Positions 1-9,353 of a DNA stretch of 64,000 nucleotides are shown here, piece after piece. Below the pieces are notes generated by a model. That model was given only the letters and a program-made list of their open reading frames with translations. It was not told the DNA's origin and made no database searches. The position numbers and the translations under genes were made by a program. The stretch comes from Tolypothrix sp. NIES-4075 (GTDB lineage Bacteria; Cyanobacteriota; Cyanobacteriia; Cyanobacteriales; Nostocaceae). Each line of letters begins with the position of its first letter. The stretch's first letter is position 1. The stretch lies in contig NZ_BDUC01000001.1 in assembly GCF_002218085.1 (NCBI RefSeq), positions 745,955 through 809,954 on the forward strand, read 5' to 3'.

Positions 1-1292
1 AGTAGCGCTAAATCTGATAGCTTCTGTTGGGGATTGGCAACAATTGCTTCAAGTAAAGTTTGATAATGCCCTGCCATTCGTCTGATAGTGGCAGGGTCAA
101 ACAAATCTGTATTATATTCGATTGACCCGCTTAATCCTCGCTCCGTGTTTTCTAGCGATAAAGTCAAATCAAACTTGGCTGTGGAGCTAACAAGTGGAAA
201 CCCACAGAGCGTTAAATCGGTCAGCTCCAATTCTGGCATCGGCGCATTTTGCAGCACAAACATCACTTGGAACAGTGGTGTGTAGCTTAAGGAACGCTCT
301 GGCTGCAATTGTTCGACTAACTGCTCGAAGGGTAGGTCTTGATGAGCGTAAGCACCGAGTGCCACTTCCCGCACTTGCGATAGAAAATCAGCAAAACTTG
401 GGTTGTTTGACAGATTGCTGCGTAGCACTAAAGTGTTGGCAAATAACCCAATTAACTGCTCTGTTTCGCCACGATTGCGGTTGGCAATTGGTGTGCCAAC
501 GCAGATATCAGTTTGCCCGGTGTAGCGACTCAGCAATGTTTGAAATGCTGCCAGCAACGTCATGAACAAGGTTACTCCTTGTCGCTGGCTCAAGGCAAAC
601 AGTGCTGCGTTTAGCTCTTGGGAAACTGTGAAGTTCTCGGTAGCCCCCCTATAGGTTTGAACGGCAGGTCGCGGGTGGTCTGTGGGTAATTCCAACAAAG
701 CAGGAACACTTTGGAGTTGTTGCTTCCAGTATGCTAGTTGAGACTCAAGTACCTCCCCTTGCAACCAACAAAGCTGCCACACCGCAAAGTCGGCGTACTG
801 AATTGGCAATTCTGGCAGTGCAATCGGTGTACAGTTGCACGCAGCCTGGTATACTGCTGCTAGCTCGCGCACCAGCACGCCGATTGACCAACCATCTGAA
901 ACAATATGGTGCATCACCACCAGCAACACGTGTTCTTTTTCTTGTAGCTTGAGCAAACTTGCTCGCACTAACGGGTCAACTGCCAAATCAAACGGTCGGG
1001 TTGCTTCTTCAATTACCAGTTGTTTGCAAGTGATTTCTCGCTGTGTTTGGGCTAGCTGTTGCAAGTCTACAACTTGCAGTGTTAAGCCACGGTTCGGGTG
1101 AATCACACTAATCGGTTGCCCGTCTACGGTAACGAAGTTGGTGCGTAGGGATTCGTGGCGGTTGATGATGTAATTGAGACTCGACTCCAAAGCCGTAATG
1201 TTGAGTTGACCTTGAAAACGCACTGCCACCGGAATGTTGTAAAATCCACTATCAACTTCTAATTGCTGTAGGAACCACAAGCGTTGTTGGGC
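1..1292. repeat. Long direct repeat, copy A (condensation-domain DNA)
   Basis: This stretch matches 3154-4445 at a constant offset of 3153 bases; the one difference I noticed is G at 1129 against A at 4282 (Thr versus Ile in the protein). The offset equals 1051 codons, one C-A-PCP module, so the repeat keeps the frame. It begins at or before the left edge, so its full length is unknown. It codes for the second C domain of the truncated NRPS. Confidence 0.95.
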
Positions 1293-4200
1293 AAACGAAA
1301 GTGGCATTGACGACTGCCGTGCTACTTTTATTATTGACGGAGTTTGTCTTTGTTGTCCTGTGTGCTGGTTCGTTTTGATGCACTCGGCTAAAGCGGCAAC
1401 AGTGGGTTGCTCAAACAGGCTGCGTAATGCTAACTCCACTGCAAATGTGCTTGCCACCCGCGAAATCAGTTGCGTTGCTAGTAAGGAATGTCCACCAAGT
1501 TCAAAGAAGTTGTCATAGACACCGACACGTTCTATACCCAGCAGCGATGCCCAGATTCCAGCTAGCATTTCTTCAGTTGGTGTTCTGGGAGCAACAAAGT
1601 TGTCTGATTCAAGTTGCCCTCCGGGTTCGGGTAAGGCACGACGGTCAACTTTGCCATTGGGTGTCAGCGGTAAGCTATCGAGTACCACAAAATAAGAGGG
1701 CACCATGTACTCGGGTAGCTGCTGCTTGAGAAAGTCACGCAACTGGCTAATGGTGGGTGCAGGCTCAACCTGAGGTACAATGTAAGCCACTAAGCGCTTG
1801 TCGCCCGCAATCTCTTTGGCGATGACGACTGAAAGTTGCACACTAGGGTGTTGGCTCAGTTGTGCCTCAATTTCTCCAAGTTCCATGCGGAAGCCACGGA
1901 TCTTGACTTGATGGTCAATGCGTCCGAGATACTCAATGTTGCCATCAGTGAGGTAGCGGACTAAATCTCCAGTTTTGTACAACCTCGAACCGGCATCGCC
2001 AAACAAGTTGGGAATAAACTTCTCGGCTGTTAACTCCGGACGGTTGAGGTAGCCACGAGCTAGTCCATCTCCACCAATGTGCAATTCGCCCGGTACGCCT
2101 ACGGGTACAGGTTGCAGATTGGCGTCAAGCAGATAAAATTGGGTGTTGGCAATTGCCCCTCCTATGGACACCGACCCAGAACCGGGCTGTACTTGGGATA
2201 CGGCTGACCAGATGGTGGTTTCTGTCGGACCGTACATATTCCACAAGCTATCTGCGCGTTCGAGCAATTGACTTGCAAGTTCCCGGGATAAAGCTTCACC
2301 ACCGCAGAGTATTTTCAATTGCTGGTTGCCAATCCAACCCGCTGAAGTCAGCAGTCGCCAAGTGGCGGGTGTGCCTTGCATCACCGTCGCGCTTGATGTC
2401 GCCAAGGCAGCTGTGCTTTGACCACCATCAGCAACAACTTCCCGACTGACGACTACACATGCACCCAAGCTCAACGGTCCAAACAGTTCCAACGCGGCAA
2501 TATCAAAGGTAATGGTAGTCACCGCCACCAGCACATCTGATGACACCAGACCCGGTTGGCGAGACATTGATGTTAAGAAATTTACCACGGCATCGTGGCG
2601 AATTTGCACTCCTTTTGGTCGTCCGGTGGAGCCACTGGTGTAGATTGCATAGGCGAGGTTGTCAGCCTGAACGCCACTATCAGGGTTGGATGAACTGTGG
2701 TCGCTGTACGAATTTTTGTCCAAGTAGACAACACGTCCATCATATTCGGTCAGCGTTGGCAGCAATTGTTGTTGCACAAGCAGCACTTCTACACCGGCGT
2801 CTTCTAAAATGTACGCCAATCGCTCTGTTGGATAAATCGGGTCAAGTGGTACATATGCTCCACCCGCCTTGAGAATTGCCAGCAGTCCTAGCACCATCTC
2901 CAGCGACCGTTCCGTGCAAATACCTACTAATACCTCCGGTCCGACACCCAATGAAAGTAACTGGTGTGCTAGTTGGTTGGCTTTGGCGTTTAACTGGCCA
3001 TATGTCAGTTGCTGGTCTTCAAACACCACTGCCACCGCATCCGGTGTTTTCTCGACTTGTTGTTCAAACAAGGAATGCAGGCACAAATTTTTGGGGTAAG
3101 GAGCTTGGGTGAGGTTCCATTCCACTAGTATCTGATGTTGTTCGCTGGCAGTCAGTAGCGCTAAATCTGATAGCTTCTGTTGGGGATTGGCAACAATTGC
3201 TTCAAGTAAAGTTTGATAATGCCCTGCCATTCGTCTGATAGTGGCAGGGTCAAACAAATCTGTATTATATTCGATTGACCCGCTTAATCCTCGCTCCGTG
3301 TTTTCTAGCGATAAAGTCAAATCAAACTTGGCTGTGGAGCTAACAAGTGGAAACCCACAGAGCGTTAAATCGGTCAGCTCCAATTCTGGCATCGGCGCAT
3401 TTTGCAGCACAAACATCACTTGGAACAGTGGTGTGTAGCTTAAGGAACGCTCTGGCTGCAATTGTTCGACTAACTGCTCGAAGGGTAGGTCTTGATGAGC
3501 GTAAGCACCGAGTGCCACTTCCCGCACTTGCGATAGAAAATCAGCAAAACTTGGGTTGTTTGACAGATTGCTGCGTAGCACTAAAGTGTTGGCAAATAAC
3601 CCAATTAACTGCTCTGTTTCGCCACGATTGCGGTTGGCAATTGGTGTGCCAACGCAGATATCAGTTTGCCCGGTGTAGCGACTCAGCAATGTTTGAAATG
3701 CTGCCAGCAACGTCATGAACAAGGTTACTCCTTGTCGCTGGCTCAAGGCAAACAGTGCTGCGTTTAGCTCTTGGGAAACTGTGAAGTTCTCGGTAGCCCC
3801 CCTATAGGTTTGAACGGCAGGTCGCGGGTGGTCTGTGGGTAATTCCAACAAAGCAGGAACACTTTGGAGTTGTTGCTTCCAGTATGCTAGTTGAGACTCA
3901 AGTACCTCCCCTTGCAACCAACAAAGCTGCCACACCGCAAAGTCGGCGTACTGAATTGGCAATTCTGGCAGTGCAATCGGTGTACAGTTGCACGCAGCCT
4001 GGTATACTGCTGCTAGCTCGCGCACCAGCACGCCGATTGACCAACCATCTGAAACAATATGGTGCATCACCACCAGCAACACGTGTTCTTTTTCTTGTAG
4101 CTTGAGCAAACTTGCTCGCACTAACGGGTCAACTGCCAAATCAAACGGTCGGGTTGCTTCTTCAATTACCAGTTGTTTGCAAGTGATTTCTCGCTGTGTT

Positions 4201-4688
4201 TGGGCTAGCTGTTGCAAGTCTACAACTTGCAGTGTTAAGCCACGGTTCGGGTGAATCACACTAATCGGTTGCCCGTCTACGATAACGAAGTTGGTGCGTA
4301 GGGATTCGTGGCGGTTGATGATGTAATTGAGACTCGACTCCAAAGCCGTAATGTTGAGTTGACCTTGAAAACGCACTGCCACCGGAATGTTGTAAAATCC
4401 ACTATCAACTTCTAATTGCTGTAGGAACCACAAGCGTTGTTGGGCGAAGGAGAGAGGTAGCTTTCCTTCTCGTGGAACGGGCAGAATGGGATCAAGAGTG
4501 GAACTTGAGGCAAGATTAGCCTTTTGTAGAAACGCAAGGATTTCTGCTTTGCGCTCTTGCAACTGAACGCGCAGAGAAGGTGTCAGTGTTCCTTCGGGGG
4601 CGCTACAGCGGAGGCGATCGCCATCAGCCCAAAGCTTTATATCCAAACTACACAGGTAAGATAAAAACTCTTCGATAATAATTTTCAT
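1..4688 (-). CDS. Nonribosomal peptide synthetase, C-A-PCP-C..., truncated at window edge
   Basis: This NRPS would add an amino acid to the chain delivered by the preceding PKS. The frame is open from the ATG at 4688 to the left edge, so the gene is incomplete here. Residues 1-55 resemble a TubC-type N-terminal docking domain. A condensation domain follows (about 77-520, active motif MHHIVSDG), then an adenylation domain (about 530-1010, YTSGSTGRPKG and NMYGPTETT), a carrier domain (Ser in GGHSL near 1063) and a second C domain from about 1127. Pocket residues read by hand are D-I-L-Q-L-G-M-I-W-K, close to the published glycine code. The start ATG overlaps the stop of the upstream PKS as ATGA, after a GGAG ribosome site, so the two are translationally coupled. 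The two C domains are almost identical in DNA. Specificity is inferred and untested; the end of the line, with any thioesterase, lies outside. Confidence 0.93.
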   Translation of the reverse strand, partial: MKIIIEEFLSYLCSLDIKLWADGDRLRCSAPEGTLTPSLRVQLQERKAEILAFLQKANLASSSTLDPILPVPREGKLPLSFAQQRLWFLQQLEVDSGFYNIPVAVRFQGQLNITALESSLNYIINRHESLRTNFVIVDGQPISVIHPNRGLTLQVVDLQQLAQTQREITCKQLVIEEATRPFDLAVDPLVRASLLKLQEKEHVLLVVMHHIVSDGWSIGVLVRELAAVYQAACNCTPIALPELPIQYADFAVWQLCWLQGEVLESQLAYWKQQLQSVPALLELPTDHPRPAVQTYRGATENFTVSQELNAALFALSQRQGVTLFMTLLAAFQTLLSRYTGQTDICVGTPIANRNRGETEQLIGLFANTLVLRSNLSNNPSFADFLSQVREVALGAYAHQDLPFEQLVEQLQPERSLSYTPLFQVMFVLQNAPMPELELTDLTLCGFPLVSSTAKFDLTLSLENTERGLSGSIEYNTDLFDPATIRRMAGHYQTLLEAIVANPQQKLSDLALLTASEQHQILVEWNLTQAPYPKNLCLHSLFEQQVEKTPDAVAVVFEDQQLTYGQLNAKANQLAHQLLSLGVGPEVLVGICTERSLEMVLGLLAILKAGGAYVPLDPIYPTERLAYILEDAGVEVLLVQQQLLPTLTEYDGRVVYLDKNSYSDHSSSNPDSGVQADNLAYAIYTSGSTGRPKGVQIRHDAVVNFLTSMSRQPGLVSSDVLVAVTTITFDIAALELFGPLSLGACVVVSREVVADGGQSTAALATSSATVMQGTPATWRLLTSAGWIGNQQLKILCGGEALSRELASQLLERADSLWNMYGPTETTIWSAVSQVQPGSGSVSIGGAIANTQFYLLDANLQPVPVGVPGELHIGGDGLARGYLNRPELTAEKFIPNLFGDAGSRLYKTGDLVRYLTDGNIEYLGRIDHQVKIRGFRMELGEIEAQLSQHPSVQLSVVIAKEIAGDKRLVAYIVPQVEPAPTISQLRDFLKQQLPEYMVPSYFVVLDSLPLTPNGKVDRRALPEPGGQLESDNFVAPRTPTEEMLAGIWASLLGIERVGVYDNFFELGGHSLLATQLISRVASTFAVELALRSLFEQPTVAALAECIKTNQHTGQQRQTPSIIKVARQSSMPLSFAQQRLWFLQQLEVDSGFYNIPVAVRFQGQLNITALESSLNYIINRHESLRTNFVTVDGQPISVIHPNRGLTLQVVDLQQLAQTQREITCKQLVIEEATRPFDLAVDPLVRASLLKLQEKEHVLLVVMHHIVSDGWSIGVLVRELAAVYQAACNCTPIALPELPIQYADFAVWQLCWLQGEVLESQLAYWKQQLQSVPALLELPTDHPRPAVQTYRGATENFTVSQELNAALFALSQRQGVTLFMTLLAAFQTLLSRYTGQTDICVGTPIANRNRGETEQLIGLFANTLVLRSNLSNNPSFADFLSQVREVALGAYAHQDLPFEQLVEQLQPERSLSYTPLFQVMFVLQNAPMPELELTDLTLCGFPLVSSTAKFDLTLSLENTERGLSGSIEYNTDLFDPATIRRMAGHYQTLLEAIVANPQQKLSDLAL
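3154..4445. repeat. Long direct repeat, copy B (condensation-domain DNA)
   Basis: This is the partner of the repeat at 1-1292, coding for the first C domain of the same NRPS. Identity stops abruptly at 4445/1292, where copy B runs into the N-terminal docking region and copy A into the PCP-C linker. The sharp border and near-perfect identity point to a recent module duplication or gene conversion, or to an assembly error in a repetitive gene. Confidence 0.95.
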
Positions 4689-7600
4689 AATTCTATCTCC
4701 TCTCGGTTGTTCACCATCTCAACGGGGAGAGCACGTATCTGTTGTGCTATTGAACGAATTCTCTCTATATGCTTGGCGAGTCCTGCCACACTAGACTCCT
4801 CAAATAGGCTATGCACGGGCAACTCAACTTGGAAGGTTTCGCGTACCCGAGAAATCACTAGAGTACCTAGCAAGGAATGTCCCCCTAACTCAAAGAAGTT
4901 GTCGTGAATGCCCACTTGCTCAATTCCAAGCAGTTGTTGCCAAATGTTAGCAATAGTTTGCTCCATCTCATTGCGGGGAGCAACATAAGCATTGCTGAGT
5001 TCAGGTCTTGGATGTGCTGGTTTGGATGGGATAGTTTTATCTAACGGTTCCAAGAAAGATAGTGTTTTTGAAGCATTCTCCCACTCACCTCGAATCCCTA
5101 AATCTCTAGTTGATACCGCAACTTGAGGCAATTTACTTTCCAAAATGCGGCTTAAGGCATCTACGCCCTCATCCGGCAATATTCCTTGTTGAAGAATCTC
5201 ACTACGCAATTTTTGGAGTTCGAGTGGCAACGCTGTGTTTACTGCCATCCCCACCTCTTGCCAATTATCCCAGTTGGTACATACAGTGAAAGTACCAGGT
5301 TTGGAATTTTTGTAGTGAGCAAAGGCATCAAGAAAGGCATTTGCACTAGCATAGTCTACCTGCCCAAATCCTCCTAAAATTGAAGTAGTTGATGATGTAA
5401 GGATAAAGAAATCCAGCTGAATATCCTTGAGGATAGAATCGAGAATTAGCGTACCCTTCACTTTAGGTGCTAAAATTTTCTCTGCATCAACCGGGGTTTT
5501 ACCTTGAATTACGCCGCCTCCAGGAACTCCTGCGGCGTGGACTACTCCATTAATCTGACCAAATCGGTCTTTTGCCAAAGCAATAGCTTGTTGCATTTGT
5601 TGCTGATTGCTTGTATCTGCACTGACCACCAAAACTTCAGCACCTAGCACTTCAAGTTCTTCAATTTTCCGGATTTTGCGGCTCACGCTATCTTGATCGT
5701 CATGACTAGCAAGCCATTGTTCCCACTCCTCTCTGGTGGGCAAAGCTGAACGTCCTATTAGGATAAGTTTGGCTTGTGCAGTCTTAGCAAAATGTTCCGC
5801 TAGCACAAGTCCAATGCCTCCAAGTCCACCTGTAATCAAATAGACTCCACCTTCCCTTAACTGTGATGTCGCTGCGCTGGATTTATCCAATCGAACTGGC
5901 TCAAAAGTTTGCACCCAGCGATGAAGACCACGATAAGCAATTACCCGATCGCTAGTAGTGGTTGTAAGTTCCGTCAGCAGCTGCAAGGTGAGTTTTTCCT
6001 CGTGCCAACTTTCTGTTGAAGGAATGACAACATCAATGCTGCAACAGTTTATGTTTGGGTATTCTTGCGCTATGACCCTAACAGGTCCAAGTATAGTTGC
6101 TTTCTCTGGACACAGCACCTCAACGCCTGTCACTTCCTGCATATTGTTGGAAATAACCGCGATTTGCAGCTTATCATTCACAGTTTGTTTGCCAAGGGCT
6201 TGTGCTAAAAACAATAGACTGTAAAATCCTAAATCTTGAGCTGTGTCAACCGATTGCAGTCCTGATTCGGCTTCACTGTTCGGTGTGACACTCCATAAAT
6301 GAACAATCTTTTGTGGAATTTTGCCCAGTGCCCGCAATTCATTGAGCAAGGCATGGTAGTCATTACTTTGTCTGGGATTTAGAGTATATAGGCGATCGCT
6401 CAACTTAGTAAACTCTGACCCAACCTTCACCGTAATGACATCGTGTCCCTCAAATTCAAGTTTTTTCACCAATTGGACACCCAAGCCACACTCATCGATA
6501 AATACAAGTGTATTCGATCGAACTGGTGTCTCACCTAATTTAGGGGCGACGAGCTGGGAACGTTTCCAGGAGGGAATGTAGAACCAGTCGGCAATGTCTG
6601 GCTTTTTATGTGGTACAGACGTTGAAGACAACATTTCTACATTACTCTTGACAGCGCTTGCTTGTTTTTGTGGTTCAATCCAGTAACGCTGGCGCTCAAA
6701 AGGATAAGTCGGCAAGGGGAGGCGATGACGCTGCTCATGGTGATAAAATCCCGACCAATTTACCTGTACGCCACTAAGCCAGAGCTTGCCTAATGTAGTA
6801 AGCAAAAATGCTACATCCGATTGGCGATCTTGCGGATGGCGTAAGCTCGAAAGCACTACTTGCTGGTTCCTCTTATCTGGATGCTGTCTGACTAATGTGC
6901 TTAATGTCTGTCCCGGTCCAACCTCCAGCAAAATTTGCTCCGGTTCTTTTAATAACTGTTGCACACCCTCACCAAAACGTACTGTGGAGCGCAAATGGTT
7001 TGCCCAATAGTTTGGATCTGTTGCTTGTGCCGCAGTAATCCAAGTGCCCGTGACGTTGGATGTGTAGGAAATTTGTGGGGGCTTTAACTTAACTTTTTTG
7101 ACCTGCTCAGTAAATGACCCAAGTATGGGGTCCATCATTTTTGAATGGAAGGCATGGGAGGTATGCAGACGGCGACACTCCACACCTTGTTCGGCTAGGT
7201 GGTTCTCTAATGCCTCTACAGCCTCAGCGATCCCTGAAACTACGCAAAAGCTCGGTCCGTTAATCGCAGCTAAAGAGAGTTCATTGCCCAAGAGGGTTTG
7301 CACCTTCTCGAATGGAAGGGGAACGGAAAGCATTGTCCCTGAGGGCAGTTGTTGCATCAGCTGTCCCCGTGCAGCCACCAAGGTTAGGGCATCTTCTAAG
7401 GAGAAAACATTTGCCAGACACGCTGCAACATATTCACCGATGCTGTGACCGATCATCGCTTGGGGACGCACTCCCCATTCCATCCATAACTTTGCCAAAG
7501 CGTACTCAATCACAAACAACGCTGGCTGTGCAATAGCTGTCTGTTTAATTTGCTGTGCAGCTTCTTCGGCGCGTTCTTCGCTTGGGTACAGCACATGGCG

Positions 7601-9331
7601 CAGGTCAAGCCCCAAGTGGGGTTTGAGGAGTTCCGAGCAAATATCCACCTGCTTGCGAAATGTCGGCTCAGTCTGGTAAAGTTCTTGAGCCATATTAACG
7701 TACTGCGCTCCCTGCCCTGAAAACATAAACGCTACAGGTCGAGCCTTCGGTTCTATGAAGCTTGTAAAAACTTGTTTTGCATCCAGGGAATTAAGTGCGA
7801 TCGCTACCTCGTTAATATCTTGACAAACCAGCATCCGTCGGTGGTCGAAACCTCGGCGACCCACTTGCAACGTATGAGCAACATCAGCTAGGTTAATATC
7901 TGGATGCTGTTCGAGGTAAGCAGCCAAATTGGTTGTTGCACTTTCCAAAGCTGTATCGGTTTTAGCCGAGAGCAACAACAACTGCCAGGGACGAGAAGGA
8001 CCTGATGGTTCAACAGCAGGGGCTTCTTCAAGTACCACATGGGCATTTGTCCCTCCAAAACCAAAAGAACTGACTCCCGCACGGCAAGGAGTACCATTTG
8101 CCTTCCATTCTGAAAGTGTGCTATTGACGTAAAAAGGGCTGTTATCAAAATCTATCTGAGGGTTAGGCTGCTCAAAGTGCAAACTAGGAGGTATTTGTTT
8201 ATGTTTAAGGGCTAGGACAGTTTTAATAAGACTTGAAATACCAGCTGCTCTATCCAGATGCCCGATATTGCTTTTTACAGAACCAATAGCACAGAAGCCT
8301 TTCTTTTGTGTTCTGGCGCGAAAAGCCTGTGTCAGTGCTGTGACTTCAATCGGATCTCCTATAGATGTTCCAGTTCCGTGAGTTTCTATATAAGTGACAG
8401 TATCTGGCTCTACTCCAGCGGCAGATAAAGCCTCTAAAATTACATTAGCTTGACCATCCACACTCGGCGCTGTGTAACTAACTTTTAAAGACCCATCGTT
8501 ATTTATAGCCGAACCTTTAATAACAGCATGAACGAAGTCGCCATCAGCAATGGCATCCTCTAATCTTTTCAAAACCACAATGCCCAAACCGTTACCAAAA
8601 ATAGTTCCCTGTGCTTTAGCATCAAAGGCGCGGCAATGCCCATCAGGTGATAAAATACCCTCTTGTCGATGGTAGTACCCAGCTTTTTGTGGCACTTGTA
8701 TTGATACACCACCAGCTAAAGCCATATCACATTCACTATTTAGCAAGCTTTGGCAAGCCAAATGAACAGCTACCAACGATGTAGAACAATAAGTTTGAAT
8801 ATTAATGCTTGGTCCTTTCAGGTTTAATTTATAAGAAACACGTGTAGCTAAAGAATCTTTATCGTTTCCCAAAGAAATCATTTCTTCTAATCCCGTGAAA
8901 TCAGGATTTGAATAAAGATTCAACATGTAGCTACTCATGCTGCTGCCAGCATAAACTCCAATAGAACCCTGAGCAGAACCGCCGTAACCAGCAACCTCAA
9001 GGGCTTCCCAAGCACACTCTAAGAAAAGGCGATGTTGTGGATCTATAATTTCGGCTTCTTTTGGAGAAAAGCTGAAGAACGAAGCGTCTAACAACTCTAT
9101 ATCTTTGAGTAGGGGTTTTGCTTTTACATAGTTAGGGTCATTTAGCTTTGCCTGGTCTATACCTGAAGTTTCCAGTTCCTCTTCACTTAAAAAGGAAATT
9201 GACTCTACACCGTTTTGCAGATTCTGCCAAAATTCTTCAATATTTTTTGCTCCAGGAAACCGACCAACCATACCAATAATGGCTATGTCTAAATCATCGA
9301 TCGCGTCTTCCAATTTTTCTGAGTTTTTCAT
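4685..9331 (-). CDS. Type I polyketide synthase module, KS-AT-KR-carrier
   Basis: The protein (1548 aa) extends the chain by one malonyl unit and reduces the ketone to an alcohol. Domains are KS (about 15-440), AT (about 535-840, GHSIGEY and HAFH, malonyl type), KR (about 960-1390, TGGLGGIG cofactor loop and Y-A-S-A-N active site) and a PCP-like carrier (GGHSL near 1475). There is no DH, ER or MT. The KS nucleophile lies in T-Y-C-S-T-S, with Tyr before Cys where most KS have Ala. The N-terminus is short and acidic, fitting the basic tail of the preceding PKS. The C-terminus ends E-E-I-E-L just before a TubC-type NRPS, a plausible docking motif. It starts 22 bases after the previous gene and overlaps the next by four. 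It is a close paralogue of its neighbour at 9354-14036. Confidence 0.95.
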   Translation of the reverse strand: MKNSEKLEDAIDDLDIAIIGMVGRFPGAKNIEEFWQNLQNGVESISFLSEEELETSGIDQAKLNDPNYVKAKPLLKDIELLDASFFSFSPKEAEIIDPQHRLFLECAWEALEVAGYGGSAQGSIGVYAGSSMSSYMLNLYSNPDFTGLEEMISLGNDKDSLATRVSYKLNLKGPSINIQTYCSTSLVAVHLACQSLLNSECDMALAGGVSIQVPQKAGYYHRQEGILSPDGHCRAFDAKAQGTIFGNGLGIVVLKRLEDAIADGDFVHAVIKGSAINNDGSLKVSYTAPSVDGQANVILEALSAAGVEPDTVTYIETHGTGTSIGDPIEVTALTQAFRARTQKKGFCAIGSVKSNIGHLDRAAGISSLIKTVLALKHKQIPPSLHFEQPNPQIDFDNSPFYVNSTLSEWKANGTPCRAGVSSFGFGGTNAHVVLEEAPAVEPSGPSRPWQLLLLSAKTDTALESATTNLAAYLEQHPDINLADVAHTLQVGRRGFDHRRMLVCQDINEVAIALNSLDAKQVFTSFIEPKARPVAFMFSGQGAQYVNMAQELYQTEPTFRKQVDICSELLKPHLGLDLRHVLYPSEERAEEAAQQIKQTAIAQPALFVIEYALAKLWMEWGVRPQAMIGHSIGEYVAACLANVFSLEDALTLVAARGQLMQQLPSGTMLSVPLPFEKVQTLLGNELSLAAINGPSFCVVSGIAEAVEALENHLAEQGVECRRLHTSHAFHSKMMDPILGSFTEQVKKVKLKPPQISYTSNVTGTWITAAQATDPNYWANHLRSTVRFGEGVQQLLKEPEQILLEVGPGQTLSTLVRQHPDKRNQQVVLSSLRHPQDRQSDVAFLLTTLGKLWLSGVQVNWSGFYHHEQRHRLPLPTYPFERQRYWIEPQKQASAVKSNVEMLSSTSVPHKKPDIADWFYIPSWKRSQLVAPKLGETPVRSNTLVFIDECGLGVQLVKKLEFEGHDVITVKVGSEFTKLSDRLYTLNPRQSNDYHALLNELRALGKIPQKIVHLWSVTPNSEAESGLQSVDTAQDLGFYSLLFLAQALGKQTVNDKLQIAVISNNMQEVTGVEVLCPEKATILGPVRVIAQEYPNINCCSIDVVIPSTESWHEEKLTLQLLTELTTTTSDRVIAYRGLHRWVQTFEPVRLDKSSAATSQLREGGVYLITGGLGGIGLVLAEHFAKTAQAKLILIGRSALPTREEWEQWLASHDDQDSVSRKIRKIEELEVLGAEVLVVSADTSNQQQMQQAIALAKDRFGQINGVVHAAGVPGGGVIQGKTPVDAEKILAPKVKGTLILDSILKDIQLDFFILTSSTTSILGGFGQVDYASANAFLDAFAHYKNSKPGTFTVCTNWDNWQEVGMAVNTALPLELQKLRSEILQQGILPDEGVDALSRILESKLPQVAVSTRDLGIRGEWENASKTLSFLEPLDKTIPSKPAHPRPELSNAYVAPRNEMEQTIANIWQQLLGIEQVGIHDNFFELGGHSLLGTLVISRVRETFQVELPVHSLFEESSVAGLAKHIERIRSIAQQIRALPVEMVNNREEIEL

Positions 9332-9353
9332 ATAATTATCCTTTTACTAAAAA

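Noticed and set aside
88..4254. Plus-strand open frames over the left NRPS region
   Set aside because: They are antisense shadows of a long minus-strand NRPS frame with clear C, A and PCP motifs. The minus frame is open to the window edge.
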